49,059 bases of DNA, taken from positions 1-49,059 of the forward strand of contig CAWEFA010000025.1 of NCBI GenBank assembly GCA_963808135.1, written 5' to 3'. Below are positions 7,568 to 14,027 of this stretch, piece after piece (position 1 is the stretch's first letter; each line of letters opens with the position of its first letter). The notes under the pieces are model-generated. The model saw only the letters and a list, made by a program, of their open reading frames with translations, searched no databases and had not been told where the DNA came from. Origin of the DNA: CAWEFA01 sp963808135 (GTDB lineage Bacteria; Bacteroidota; Bacteroidia; Bacteroidales; DTGW01). Made by a program: the position numbers and the translations under genes.

Positions 7568-8464
7568 ATGATAATCAGCGCCAGTCGAAGAACCGATATA
7601 CCGGCGTTTTATAGCAACTGGTTTTTAAACAGGATCAGCGATGGTTATATTTTGGTGCGCAATCCACTATTTCCTAAAATAGTAACTAAAGTTGTCCTCG
7701 ACCCTAAGAAAATCGATGCAATAATTTTTTGGACGAAAAATCCCGAATTGCTTATCGAAAAACTTCCGGAACTTGATGAGCGCGGATTTTTTTTTTATTT
7801 TCTTTTTACAATTACCCCTTACGGAAAAGAACTTGAACCAAATATTCCTGCAAATGATCTTTTGATTCAAACTTTCAAACACTTATCCTGGCTAATAGGC
7901 AAAGATAGGGTAATTTGGCGTTACGATCCTATTATTCTTTCCGATGTTATTGATTCAAACTTTCATCTCGACAAATTTTACAACTTGGCTTCGTCGCTTA
8001 AAGGCGCAACATCGGAATGTATAGTGAGCTTTATAGTGCCATATAAGAAATGTTTAAGGAATATGCCTGAAATGAAAATCGACAATATTGATGTTCAAAG
8101 GAAAACAACTTTATTACACTCCTTAAAACACATAGCTGAAAATTTTGATATAAAGCTTACTTTATGCGCCGATGAAAATGATATTGAAAATATAGAGCCA
8201 AGTTGTTGTATTGATATAGCCCTTATAAACAGGTTAACAGGCAAACGATTGCCTTATAAAAAGGATCCGGGGCAAAGGATTAATTGTAATTGTGCAGAAA
8301 GCATAGATATTGGCGCATACAATTCGTGCATGCACAACTGCCTTTACTGCTATGCAAATTACGATACTGAAAAAGTTAAAGAAACAATACACTTCCACAA
8401 ATTGAAATCCCCAATGCTTATTGGCGACCTTTCGGGTAACGAACAAATTAAAACTAAAATATAA
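7568..8464 (+). CDS. DUF1848 family protein with radical-SAM-like cysteine motif
   Basis: A 298-aa protein starting MIISASRRTDIPAFYSNW, the hallmark start of DUF1848. The middle includes IDAIIFWTKNP, FTITPYGKELEPNIP and RVIWRYDPIIL, all characteristic of the family. The C-terminus has a cysteine cluster: CNC near residue 239 and C254-x3-C258-x2-C261 (SCMHNCLYCYANY), the spacing of a radical-SAM [4Fe-4S] site, placed unusually at the C-terminal end. The reaction is unknown. It is divergent from mnmH and lies upstream of two tRNA-Leu genes; a link to tRNA chemistry is only a positional thought. Confidence 0.85.
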   Translation: MIISASRRTDIPAFYSNWFLNRISDGYILVRNPLFPKIVTKVVLDPKKIDAIIFWTKNPELLIEKLPELDERGFFFYFLFTITPYGKELEPNIPANDLLIQTFKHLSWLIGKDRVIWRYDPIILSDVIDSNFHLDKFYNLASSLKGATSECIVSFIVPYKKCLRNMPEMKIDNIDVQRKTTLLHSLKHIAENFDIKLTLCADENDIENIEPSCCIDIALINRLTGKRLPYKKDPGQRINCNCAESIDIGAYNSCMHNCLYCYANYDTEKVKETIHFHKLKSPMLIGDLSGNEQIKTKI

Positions 8465-8549
8465 CGATAAGTTTGTTTAAGTATCCTTTTAGCATTACTT
8501 CATATTCTCCTGATTCTTCTGTGATTTGCGATAATTATTTTCAAAACCA

Positions 8550-8578
8550 TTGAACATTTAATAAAATTTGTAAATTTG
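8550..8578 (+). promoter_or_regulatory. Putative promoter for tRNA-Leu(CAG)
   Basis: A TTG at 8550-8552 and TAAATTTG at 8571-8578, 18 bp apart, match the Bacteroidota -33/-7 pattern (TTTG and TAnnTTTG). The tRNA starts 73 bp downstream, leaving a processed 5' leader. Called by consensus only. Confidence 0.5.
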
Positions 8579-8650
8579 CTGTCCGCTAAAATAGAGGCTT
8601 CAGGATTCGGGGCACATCGAATTTAAACAGAAGTTCTTAAAATATACATT

Positions 8651-8734
8651 GCCCGAATGGCGGAATTGGTAGACGCGCTAGTTTCAGGGACTAGTGTCCG
8701 TAAGGATGTGCAGGTTCGAGTCCTGTTTCGGGTA
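8651..8734 (+). tRNA. tRNA-Leu (CAG)
   Basis: An 84-nt class II tRNA. The acceptor arm gcccgaa pairs with ttcgggt at 8727-8733 (one G-U pair), with discriminator A at 8734. The anticodon stem ctagt/actag closes the loop ttCAGgg. It has a long variable arm (tgtccgtaaggatg) and T-loop gttcgagtc. CCA is not encoded. The second tRNA-Leu lies 84 bp downstream. Confidence 0.95.
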
Positions 8735-8741
8735 CGAGATG

Positions 8742-8811
8742 GTTGTTAGTTGTTAGTTACTAAAAGTTGTGTTTGCTGACATCTAACAACTATCAACTAA
8801 CAACTAATATC
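8742..8811. repeat. Inverted heptamer repeats between the two tRNA-Leu genes
   Basis: Left block gttgtta (8742-8748), gttgtta (8749-8755), gttacta (8756-8762). Right block in the opposite sense: taacaac (8784-8790), tatcaac (8791-8797), taacaac (8798-8804), taatatc (8805-8811). The blocks can pair into a hairpin between the tRNAs, which may serve as a processing or termination structure. The 7-bp period matches other intergenic arrays in this window. Confidence 0.65.
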
Positions 8812-8818
8812 TAAATTT

Positions 8819-8902
8819 GCCCAGGTGGTGAAATTGGTAGACACACCAGCTTGAGGGGCTGGCGCCTGTAAAGGTGTGCAAGTTCGAGTCTTGTCCTGGG
8901 CA
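8819..8902 (+). tRNA. tRNA-Leu (GAG)
   Basis: An 84-nt class II tRNA. Acceptor gcccagg pairs with cctgggc (8895-8901), discriminator A at 8902. The anticodon stem ccagc/gctgg encloses ttGAGgg; the variable arm is cgcctgtaaaggtg and the T-loop gttcgagtc. No encoded CCA. Probably co-transcribed with the preceding tRNA-Leu. Confidence 0.95.
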
Positions 8903-8996
8903 CTTTTATGTTTTAAAAAAAATTGATAAGTACTGTAATCATTCAAACCAAATAATTGCAGGGAAAGCAAGAAACTTAATTTTTAAAAATTTCATC

Positions 8997-9004
8997 TAAG
9001 TTTG
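8997..9004 (+). promoter_or_regulatory. Putative -7 box for the GH130 gene
   Basis: TAAGTTTG matches TAnnTTTG and ends 17 bp before the ATG at 9022, implying a very short leader. No convincing -33 TTTG at the usual distance. Confidence 0.4.
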
Positions 9005-9021
9005 AAGAAAAAATTAAAATA

Positions 9022-10203
9022 ATGGAAAAGAATAATTTTAACAAAGCGGTAAAGCAACTTTTTAAGCGTCACGAAACGCTTATAATGCGCCGAAATGAAA
9101 AATGCGAAAATTACAATGGCATTTATTATCGTTATAAATACCCTGTTTTAACAGGCGAACATGCGCCTATATTCTGGCGTTACGACCTTGATTATAATTC
9201 CAACCCTGATTTGCTTCAGAGGATAGGTATAAATGCCGCCTTCAATTCGGGAGCGATGTTATTTAATGGTCGCTTTTTAATGGTTGTACGCGTTGAAGGC
9301 TGGGACCGCAAATCGTTTTTTACAGTGGCTGAAAGCCCGAATGGAATAGACCAATGGCGGTTTTGGGATTATCCCATAACACTTCCCGATATTAATAAAG
9401 AAGAAACGAATGTTTACGACATGCGGGTTGTGCAGCATGAAGATGGCTGGATATACGGGATTTTCTGTTCGGAAGCTAAAGACCCCGATGCTGCTCCCGG
9501 CGATTTATCTTCCGCTATTGCAAAGGCCGGGATTGTCCGCACTAAAGATATGAAAACATGGGAGCGCCTTCCCGATCTCAAAACAAAAAGCCAGCAACGC
9601 AATGTGGTTTTACATAATGAATTTATCAATGGCAAATATGCATTGTATACGCGTCCGCAGGACAGCTTCATAGAAGCCGGTTCGGGCGGCGGTATCGGCT
9701 GGGCTTTGATAGACAGCATGGAAAATGCCGAAGTTAAAGACGAGCTTATTATTGAGCCACGCGCATATCACACAATTAAAGAAGTAAAAAATGGCGAAGG
9801 ACCTGCTCCAATTAAAACAGACAAGGGATGGCTCCATTTGGCTCATGGCGTACGCGGTTGCGCCGCAGGTTTGCGTTATGTGCTTTATATGTATATGACC
9901 GATTTGAAAGAGCCCTGGAAAGTAATTGCTACTCCCGGCGGATATTTCCTTGCCCCTGAAGGCGAAGAAAGAATAGGCGATGTCTCTAATGTAGTTTTTT
10001 CTAACGGCTGGATTAAAAAAGACAATGGCGAGGTTTACGTTTATTACGGATCGTCCGATACGCGCATGCACGTTGCAATAACCACCGTCGATAAACTTAT
10101 TGATTATTGCATGAACACCCCTGCCGACGGCTACAGAACACACACATCGGTTGCCGCTTTAAATAAAATAATTGATAAAAACCTGAGAATTTTAAAAGGT
10201 TAG
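9022..10203 (+). CDS. GH130 4-O-beta-D-mannosyl-D-glucose phosphorylase
   Basis: A 393-aa cytosolic enzyme that phosphorolyses beta-1,4-mannosyl-glucose to mannose 1-phosphate and glucose, a step in beta-mannan use. The whole length resembles the Bacteroides fragilis mannosylglucose phosphorylase (GH130_1). Matching blocks are RYKYPVLTGEHAPIFWRYDL, VRVEGWDRKSFFTVAESPNG, NVYDMRVVQHEDGWIYGIFC with the catalytic acid Asp133, LPDLKTKSQQRNVVLHNEF, SGGGIGWALID, YHTIKEVKNGEGPAPIKT and WLHLAHGVRGCAAGLRYVLY. It is not in a visible mannan-utilisation locus; the neighbours are tRNAs and tatD. A terminator follows directly. Complete. Confidence 0.9.
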   Translation: MEKNNFNKAVKQLFKRHETLIMRRNEKCENYNGIYYRYKYPVLTGEHAPIFWRYDLDYNSNPDLLQRIGINAAFNSGAMLFNGRFLMVVRVEGWDRKSFFTVAESPNGIDQWRFWDYPITLPDINKEETNVYDMRVVQHEDGWIYGIFCSEAKDPDAAPGDLSSAIAKAGIVRTKDMKTWERLPDLKTKSQQRNVVLHNEFINGKYALYTRPQDSFIEAGSGGGIGWALIDSMENAEVKDELIIEPRAYHTIKEVKNGEGPAPIKTDKGWLHLAHGVRGCAAGLRYVLYMYMTDLKEPWKVIATPGGYFLAPEGEERIGDVSNVVFSNGWIKKDNGEVYVYYGSSDTRMHVAITTVDKLIDYCMNTPADGYRTHTSVAALNKIIDKNLRILKG

Positions 10204-10231
10204 AAAATTATAAAATTACAGTTGTTAATTA

Positions 10232-10267
10232 AAAACCTGCCATAAATTGAAATTTGGTGGGTTTTTT
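10232..10267 (+). terminator. Rho-independent terminator after the GH130 gene
   Basis: aaaacctgcca (10232-10242) pairs with tggtgggtttt (10255-10265) using two wobble pairs, continuing into a T run through 10267. It lies 28 bp after the GH130 stop. It overlaps any tatD start at 10247, which supports the later tatD ATG at 10280. Confidence 0.65.
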
Positions 10268-10279
10268 AATCAATATTAT

Positions 10280-11041
10280 ATGTATTTCATAGATACCCAT
10301 GCGCATCTTTTCCTTGAAGAATTTGATGAAGACCGAAATGCAGTTATTGAAAGGGCTATTAGCCGGGGTGTAAAAAAAATGGTCTTACCTAATGTCGATG
10401 CCGGGACTTTAAATCAGTTGCTTGATGTATGCCGGAGTAATCCCGGGTCGTTGTTTCCCGCTATCGGCCTTCATCCAAGTTTGGTTAAAACAAATTATAG
10501 CGAAGAATTAGTTGTCCTGAAAAATGCCCTGAAAAATAAAAAATTTTGCGCTATAGGTGAAATAGGTATTGACCTGTACTGGGATAAAACATTTTTTAAA
10601 GAACAGGTATTGGCTTTGGATGAACAAATAAACTGGGCGCTTAATTTGAATCTACCTGTCATTCTGCACTGCCGCGAGTCGTTTGAAGAAGTTTATGAGG
10701 TTGTAAAAAAATATAAAAACTTGCGTGGCGTTTTTCATGCTTTTACAGGCAATGATGAACAAATAAAAAAAATTCCGGACATTGGATTTTTTTTCGGAAT
10801 AGGTGGGATAGTCACATTTAAAAATTCGGGATTGGATAAAATTGTACCCAAAATACCCATTGATAAAATAATCCTCGAAACAGATTCGCCATACCTGACG
10901 CCCGTTCCATACAGGGGAAAGCGCAATGAACCGTCATATATTGTTCACATTGCAGAAAAACTTGCAAATATTTTTAATATTTCTGTGGAAGAAATAGCGC
11001 GTATTACCTCATTGAATGCTGAAAGTTTATTTGGCATATAA
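10280..11041 (+). CDS. tatD: TatD family metal-dependent DNase
   Basis: A 253-aa TIM-barrel hydrolase. Metal-ligand motifs are present: DTHAHL near the N-terminus, the GLHP motif with AIGEIGIDLYWD, ILHCRESF, VFHAFTGN and LETDSPYLTPVPYRGKRNEP. TatD proteins act as 3'-5' exonucleases in DNA repair and degradation, and some members as D-aminoacyl-tRNA deacylase-like enzymes. I take the ATG at 10280 (MYFIDTHAHLF); the longer version from 10247 would start within the upstream terminator. Single gene, complete. Confidence 0.92.
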   Translation: MYFIDTHAHLFLEEFDEDRNAVIERAISRGVKKMVLPNVDAGTLNQLLDVCRSNPGSLFPAIGLHPSLVKTNYSEELVVLKNALKNKKFCAIGEIGIDLYWDKTFFKEQVLALDEQINWALNLNLPVILHCRESFEEVYEVVKKYKNLRGVFHAFTGNDEQIKKIPDIGFFFGIGGIVTFKNSGLDKIVPKIPIDKIILETDSPYLTPVPYRGKRNEPSYIVHIAEKLANIFNISVEEIARITSLNAESLFGI

Positions 11042-11267
11042 CTTTCATGGTAAAGAAATATCGGAAATTTATAAAATCAAAAAAATATTTTATTCAAATT
11101 GAATTGTTTTTAATTTCACAAATAAATATGAATTTATATATTTGCGGGATTTGCCTTAAAACAAAAGGCTTTAACAAGCGTTATTTTAATATCATGCAAT
11201 AATTATTTTTAGATTAGTTGACAATGATTTACCAATATTTTAATTTCTTTTTAACTATTGCTACTAT
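11042..11267 (+). promoter_or_regulatory. Upstream region of the four-helix-bundle gene, with a -7 box
   Basis: The non-coding 300 bp after tatD contain TATATTTG at 11137-11144 (a TAnnTTTG match), then a small hairpin gcctt (11153-11157)/aaggc (11165-11169), then a TTGACA at 11218-11223. A degenerate heptamer array follows from 11268. The TATATTTG box is the best promoter candidate for the gene at 11341 and, by read-through, for pckA. Confidence 0.35.
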
Positions 11268-11316
11268 GGTTACCGGTTACTGGTTTCTGGTTGCTGGTTG
11301 TCGGCAGTGGGTTTTA
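11268..11316 (+). repeat. Degenerate heptamer array upstream of the four-helix-bundle gene
   Basis: Successive 7-mers from 11268: ggttacc, ggttact, ggtttct, ggttgct, ggttgtc, ggcagtg, ggtttta. The first five keep GGTT and vary in the last three bases. The sequence resembles the reverse complement of the perfect array at 11704-11918 (gttactt phase), so the four-helix-bundle gene is bracketed by heptamer arrays. Confidence 0.6.
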
Positions 11317-11340
11317 TTAATTTTTGCTGAATAGTTTAAA

Positions 11341-11742
11341 ATGAAAAACTATAAAGATTTGGAAATATATCAAGTGGCCTATAAGTTAGCAATTGAAGTA
11401 CATAAAATGAGCCTGAAACTGCCAAATTATGAACTTTTTGAGCAAGGAAGCCAAATCAGAAGATCGAGTAAAAGGATAAAAGATACTATTGTAGAAGGTT
11501 ATGGAAGAAAGAGATACAAAGATGATTTTATAAAGTATTTGACATATGCCCAGGGATCGTGTGATGAAACTATTTCCCATCTGAATATGATAAACGATAT
11601 TCATTATACTGAACAACCATTGGCATCCCTAATAAATGATTATGATTTACTGGGAAAAAAGATAAATAAATTTATACAATACGTTGAGGCTAATTGGAAA
11701 ACTGCAACAAGCAACAAGCAACAAGTAACAAGTAACAAGTAA
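11341..11742 (+). CDS. Four-helix-bundle protein (23S rRNA intervening-sequence family)
   Basis: A 133-aa protein starting MKNYKDLEIYQVAYKLAIEV, typical of the IVP/S23 four-helix-bundle family first found in 23S rRNA intervening sequences. Other family blocks are FEQGSQIRRSSKRIKDTIVE, GYGRKRYKDDFIKYLTYAQG and CDETISHLNMI. Function is unknown; the fold is a small pentameric helical bundle in known structures. The last 12 residues (TSNKQQVTSNK and neighbours) are encoded by the heptamer array that begins at 11704, so the array has set the C-terminus. It is 180 bp upstream of pckA, and the array fills the gap between them. Confidence 0.85.
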   Translation: MKNYKDLEIYQVAYKLAIEVHKMSLKLPNYELFEQGSQIRRSSKRIKDTIVEGYGRKRYKDDFIKYLTYAQGSCDETISHLNMINDIHYTEQPLASLINDYDLLGKKINKFIQYVEANWKTATSNKQQVTSNK

Positions 11743-11918
11743 CAAGTAACAAGTAACAAGTAACAAGTAACAAGTAACAAGTAACAAGTAACAAGTAACA
11801 AGTAACAAGTAACAAGTAACAAGTAACAAGTAACAAGTAACAAGTAACAAGTAACAAGTAACAAGTAACAAGTAACAAGTAACAAGTAACAAGTAACAAG
11901 TAACAAGTAACAAGTAAC
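11704..11918 (+). repeat. Heptamer tandem array, 30 full copies (gtaacaa)
   Basis: Three copies of gcaacaa (11704-11724) are followed by 27 exact copies of gtaacaa (11725-11913) and a partial gtaac ending at 11918. The pckA ATG begins at 11923. Because 7 is not a multiple of 3, the plus strand meets TAA every 21 bp, while the minus strand is open in all frames and gives an artefactual repetitive translation. The array overlaps the end of the four-helix-bundle gene and fills the whole 5' region of pckA. Near-perfect identity implies recent expansion or ongoing slippage. Confidence 0.97.
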
Positions 11919-11922
11919 CTTC

Positions 11923-13713
11923 ATGACAAATAATGAAAAGCTTTTAACCTGGGTTAAAGAATGGGCGGAATGGTGCCAGCCCGAATCGGTTCATTGGTGC
12001 GATGGTTCTGAAATAGAGAACCGGCAATTATTGGATTTAATGGTAATTAGCGGGATGGCCGTAAAATTAAACGATAAAAAACGGCCTGGCAGTTATTATT
12101 TCCAGAGCGATCCGAGCGATGTTGCACGCGTTGAAAACCGAACCTTTATATGTTCGAAAAACAAAGAGGATGCCGGACCGACAAATAACTGGGTTGATCC
12201 GAAGGAAATGAGAAAAACCCTGCTGGATTTGTTTGAAGGTTGCATGAAAGGGCGTACCATGTATGTTATACCTTTCAGCATGGGGCCGCTTGGTTCGAAA
12301 ATTGCCAAAATTGGCATTGAAATTACCGATTCGCCCTACGTTGTAGTAAACATGCGCATTATGACGCGCATGGGAAAGGCTGTGCTCGATATACTTGGCG
12401 ATGGCGAGTTTATTCCCTGTATCCATTCGGTTGGCGCCCCGTTACAACCCGGTCAAAAAGATGCCGCATGGCCTTGCGCTCCTATCGAAAAGAAATATAT
12501 ATCGCATTTTCCCGAAACGAATGAAATATGGTCATATGGAAGCGGGTATGGCGGAAATGCACTTCTCGGAAAAAAATGCCTTGCCTTACGCATTGCTTCT
12601 AATATGGCACATCGCGAAGGATGGCTTGCAGAACATATGCTAATAATGGGCATAACAAATCCCGAAGGGAAAAAGAAATATTTTGCTGCCGCGTTTCCAA
12701 GCGCTTGCGGTAAAACAAACCTGGCGATGCTTATTCCAACGATACCTGGCTGGAAAGTGGAATGTGTAGGCGACGATATTGCATGGATGAAATTCGGCGA
12801 CGATGGCAGTTTATACGCCATCAACCCTGAATCGGGTTTCTTTGGCGTTGCCCCGTTCACATCAATGCAAACCAATCCGAATGCAATGCTGAGTTGCAAG
12901 TCTAATACAATTTTTACCAATGTTGGTTTAACCACAGATGGCGATATATGGTGGGAAGGTATCGGTTATGATATGCCTGCAGGAACTATCAATTGGAAAA
13001 ATAAAGTTTATGATCCTGAATCGGGTGAACCCTGTGCACATGCGAATGCGCGGTTCACCGCTCCGGCCAGTCAATGCCCGGTAATTGACAAAGATTGGGA
13101 AAATCCCAAAGGTGTTCCTATATCTGCAATTATTTTCGGAGGCCGGCGCCCCGGTACTGTTCCGCTGATTTACCAGTCGTTAGATTGGAACCACGGCGTG
13201 TTCATGGGGTCAATAGCGGGATCGGAAGTAACGGCCGCAGCAATCGGGCTTAAAGCCGGCGTTCGCCGCGATCCTTTTGCTATGTTGCCATTTTGCGGTT
13301 ATCACATGGGCGATTATTTTAATCATTGGATTAAAATCGGCAATACAGCTCCCGACAAAAATAAATTGCCAAAAATTTTTAACGTTAACTGGTTTCGAAA
13401 AGGACCCGATGGCAAATTCCTGTGGCCCGGTTATGGCGATAACATCCGCGCATTGAAATGGATTTTTGAAAGGATAGAAGGCGATGACAATGCTGTTGAA
13501 ACGCCTATAGGCTTTGTCCCAAAAAATAATTCAATCGATATCTCAGGAATGGATGCTGTTGGCGAAAACATGAATGAAATTTTAAAAGTTGATAAATCAG
13601 AATGGCTGGCAGAATGTGAACTTATTGCCGAACACCAAACTATATTTGGGAATCGATTGCCAAAGGAATTAAAAACGCAGTTTGAAAACCTGAAAGAAAG
13701 GCTGGACAAATAA
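11923..13713 (+). CDS. pckG: Phosphoenolpyruvate carboxykinase (GTP)
   Basis: A 596-aa GTP-dependent PEPCK, interconverting oxaloacetate and PEP with GTP/GDP in the cytosol. It serves gluconeogenesis or anaplerotic CO2 fixation. Family motifs: YVIPFSMGPLGSKIAKIGIE, the kinase-1 loop FPSACGKTN at residues 258-266 with the hyper-reactive Cys262 typical of GTP enzymes, the metal site VGDDIAWM, and GVRRDPFAMLPFCGYHMGDY. Length is standard for the class. ATG follows the heptamer array by 4 bp with no Shine-Dalgarno. The promoter must lie upstream of, or within, the array or preceding gene. A MITE-like element begins on the base after its stop codon. Confidence 0.95.
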   Translation: MTNNEKLLTWVKEWAEWCQPESVHWCDGSEIENRQLLDLMVISGMAVKLNDKKRPGSYYFQSDPSDVARVENRTFICSKNKEDAGPTNNWVDPKEMRKTLLDLFEGCMKGRTMYVIPFSMGPLGSKIAKIGIEITDSPYVVVNMRIMTRMGKAVLDILGDGEFIPCIHSVGAPLQPGQKDAAWPCAPIEKKYISHFPETNEIWSYGSGYGGNALLGKKCLALRIASNMAHREGWLAEHMLIMGITNPEGKKKYFAAAFPSACGKTNLAMLIPTIPGWKVECVGDDIAWMKFGDDGSLYAINPESGFFGVAPFTSMQTNPNAMLSCKSNTIFTNVGLTTDGDIWWEGIGYDMPAGTINWKNKVYDPESGEPCAHANARFTAPASQCPVIDKDWENPKGVPISAIIFGGRRPGTVPLIYQSLDWNHGVFMGSIAGSEVTAAAIGLKAGVRRDPFAMLPFCGYHMGDYFNHWIKIGNTAPDKNKLPKIFNVNWFRKGPDGKFLWPGYGDNIRALKWIFERIEGDDNAVETPIGFVPKNNSIDISGMDAVGENMNEILKVDKSEWLAECELIAEHQTIFGNRLPKELKTQFENLKERLDK

Positions 13714-13922
13714 TGTAATTAACGTGAGTTCGATATAATATATGTGTAAATTTCATATAATCAAGAACAAAGCAAGTCCCCCTTTGAAAAGGGGGCAGGG
13801 GGATTGATATTTTTGGCAATTTAGCAAATAAGAATCCAATCCCCCCTACCCCCTTCGCCAAGGGGGAATAACGCAACAGTCATATTTTAAATATCTTATA
13901 CATCGAACTCACGTTAATTACA
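13714..13922. mobile_element. MITE-like palindromic element with 21-bp terminal inverted repeats
   Basis: The first 21 bases (13714-13734; core taattaacgtgagttcgat) are the exact reverse complement of 13902-13922. Inside, each arm contains a G/C-run hairpin: tccccctttgaaaaggggg near 13776-13795 and cccccttcgccaaggggg near 13849-13866. The two inner arms are also similar when one is reverse-complemented (both continue into AGGGGGATTG-like sequence). The 209-bp whole is thus a long imperfect palindrome with no coding capacity, starting immediately after the pckA stop codon. It looks like a non-autonomous transposon or REP/BIME-like element; no target duplication is clear. Confidence 0.75.
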
Positions 13923-13958
13923 AATTACAAATTACGAATTACGAATTACGAATTACAA
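13917..13958 (+). repeat. Heptamer array, 6 copies (attacaa/attacga)
   Basis: attacaa, attacaa, attacga, attacga, attacga, attacaa in tandem from 13917 to 13958. The first copy overlaps the last bases of the MITE-like terminal repeat. Same 7-bp period as other arrays in the window, different unit. Confidence 0.8.
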
Positions 13959-13971
13959 ATGTGTATTAAAT

Positions 13972-14006
13972 AAAACCCTTGTGGTTATGAAGGCCACAAG
14001 GGTTTT
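13972..14006. terminator. Bidirectional terminator between pckA and the vWA gene
   Basis: aaaacccttgtgg (13972-13984) and ccacaagggtttt (13994-14006) form a 13-bp perfect stem with a 9-nt loop, with A on one flank and T on the other. It serves the convergent pckA and vWA genes in both directions. Confidence 0.85.
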
Positions 14007-14027
14007 AGAATTATATAACTTCAGCAT

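Noticed and set aside
8812..8819. Second TAAATTTG just before tRNA-Leu(GAG) as its promoter
   Set aside because: It overlaps the first base of the tRNA, so a start about 7 bp later would fall inside the mature RNA.
11704..11918. CRISPR array
   Set aside because: The units are 7 bp with no spacers; elsewhere no regularly spaced 24-40 bp repeats were found.
11640..11924. Long minus-strand ORFs of repeating LLVTCYL through the heptamer array
   Set aside because: They arise only because the reverse of gtaacaa has no stop in any frame; no start signal or conserved protein.
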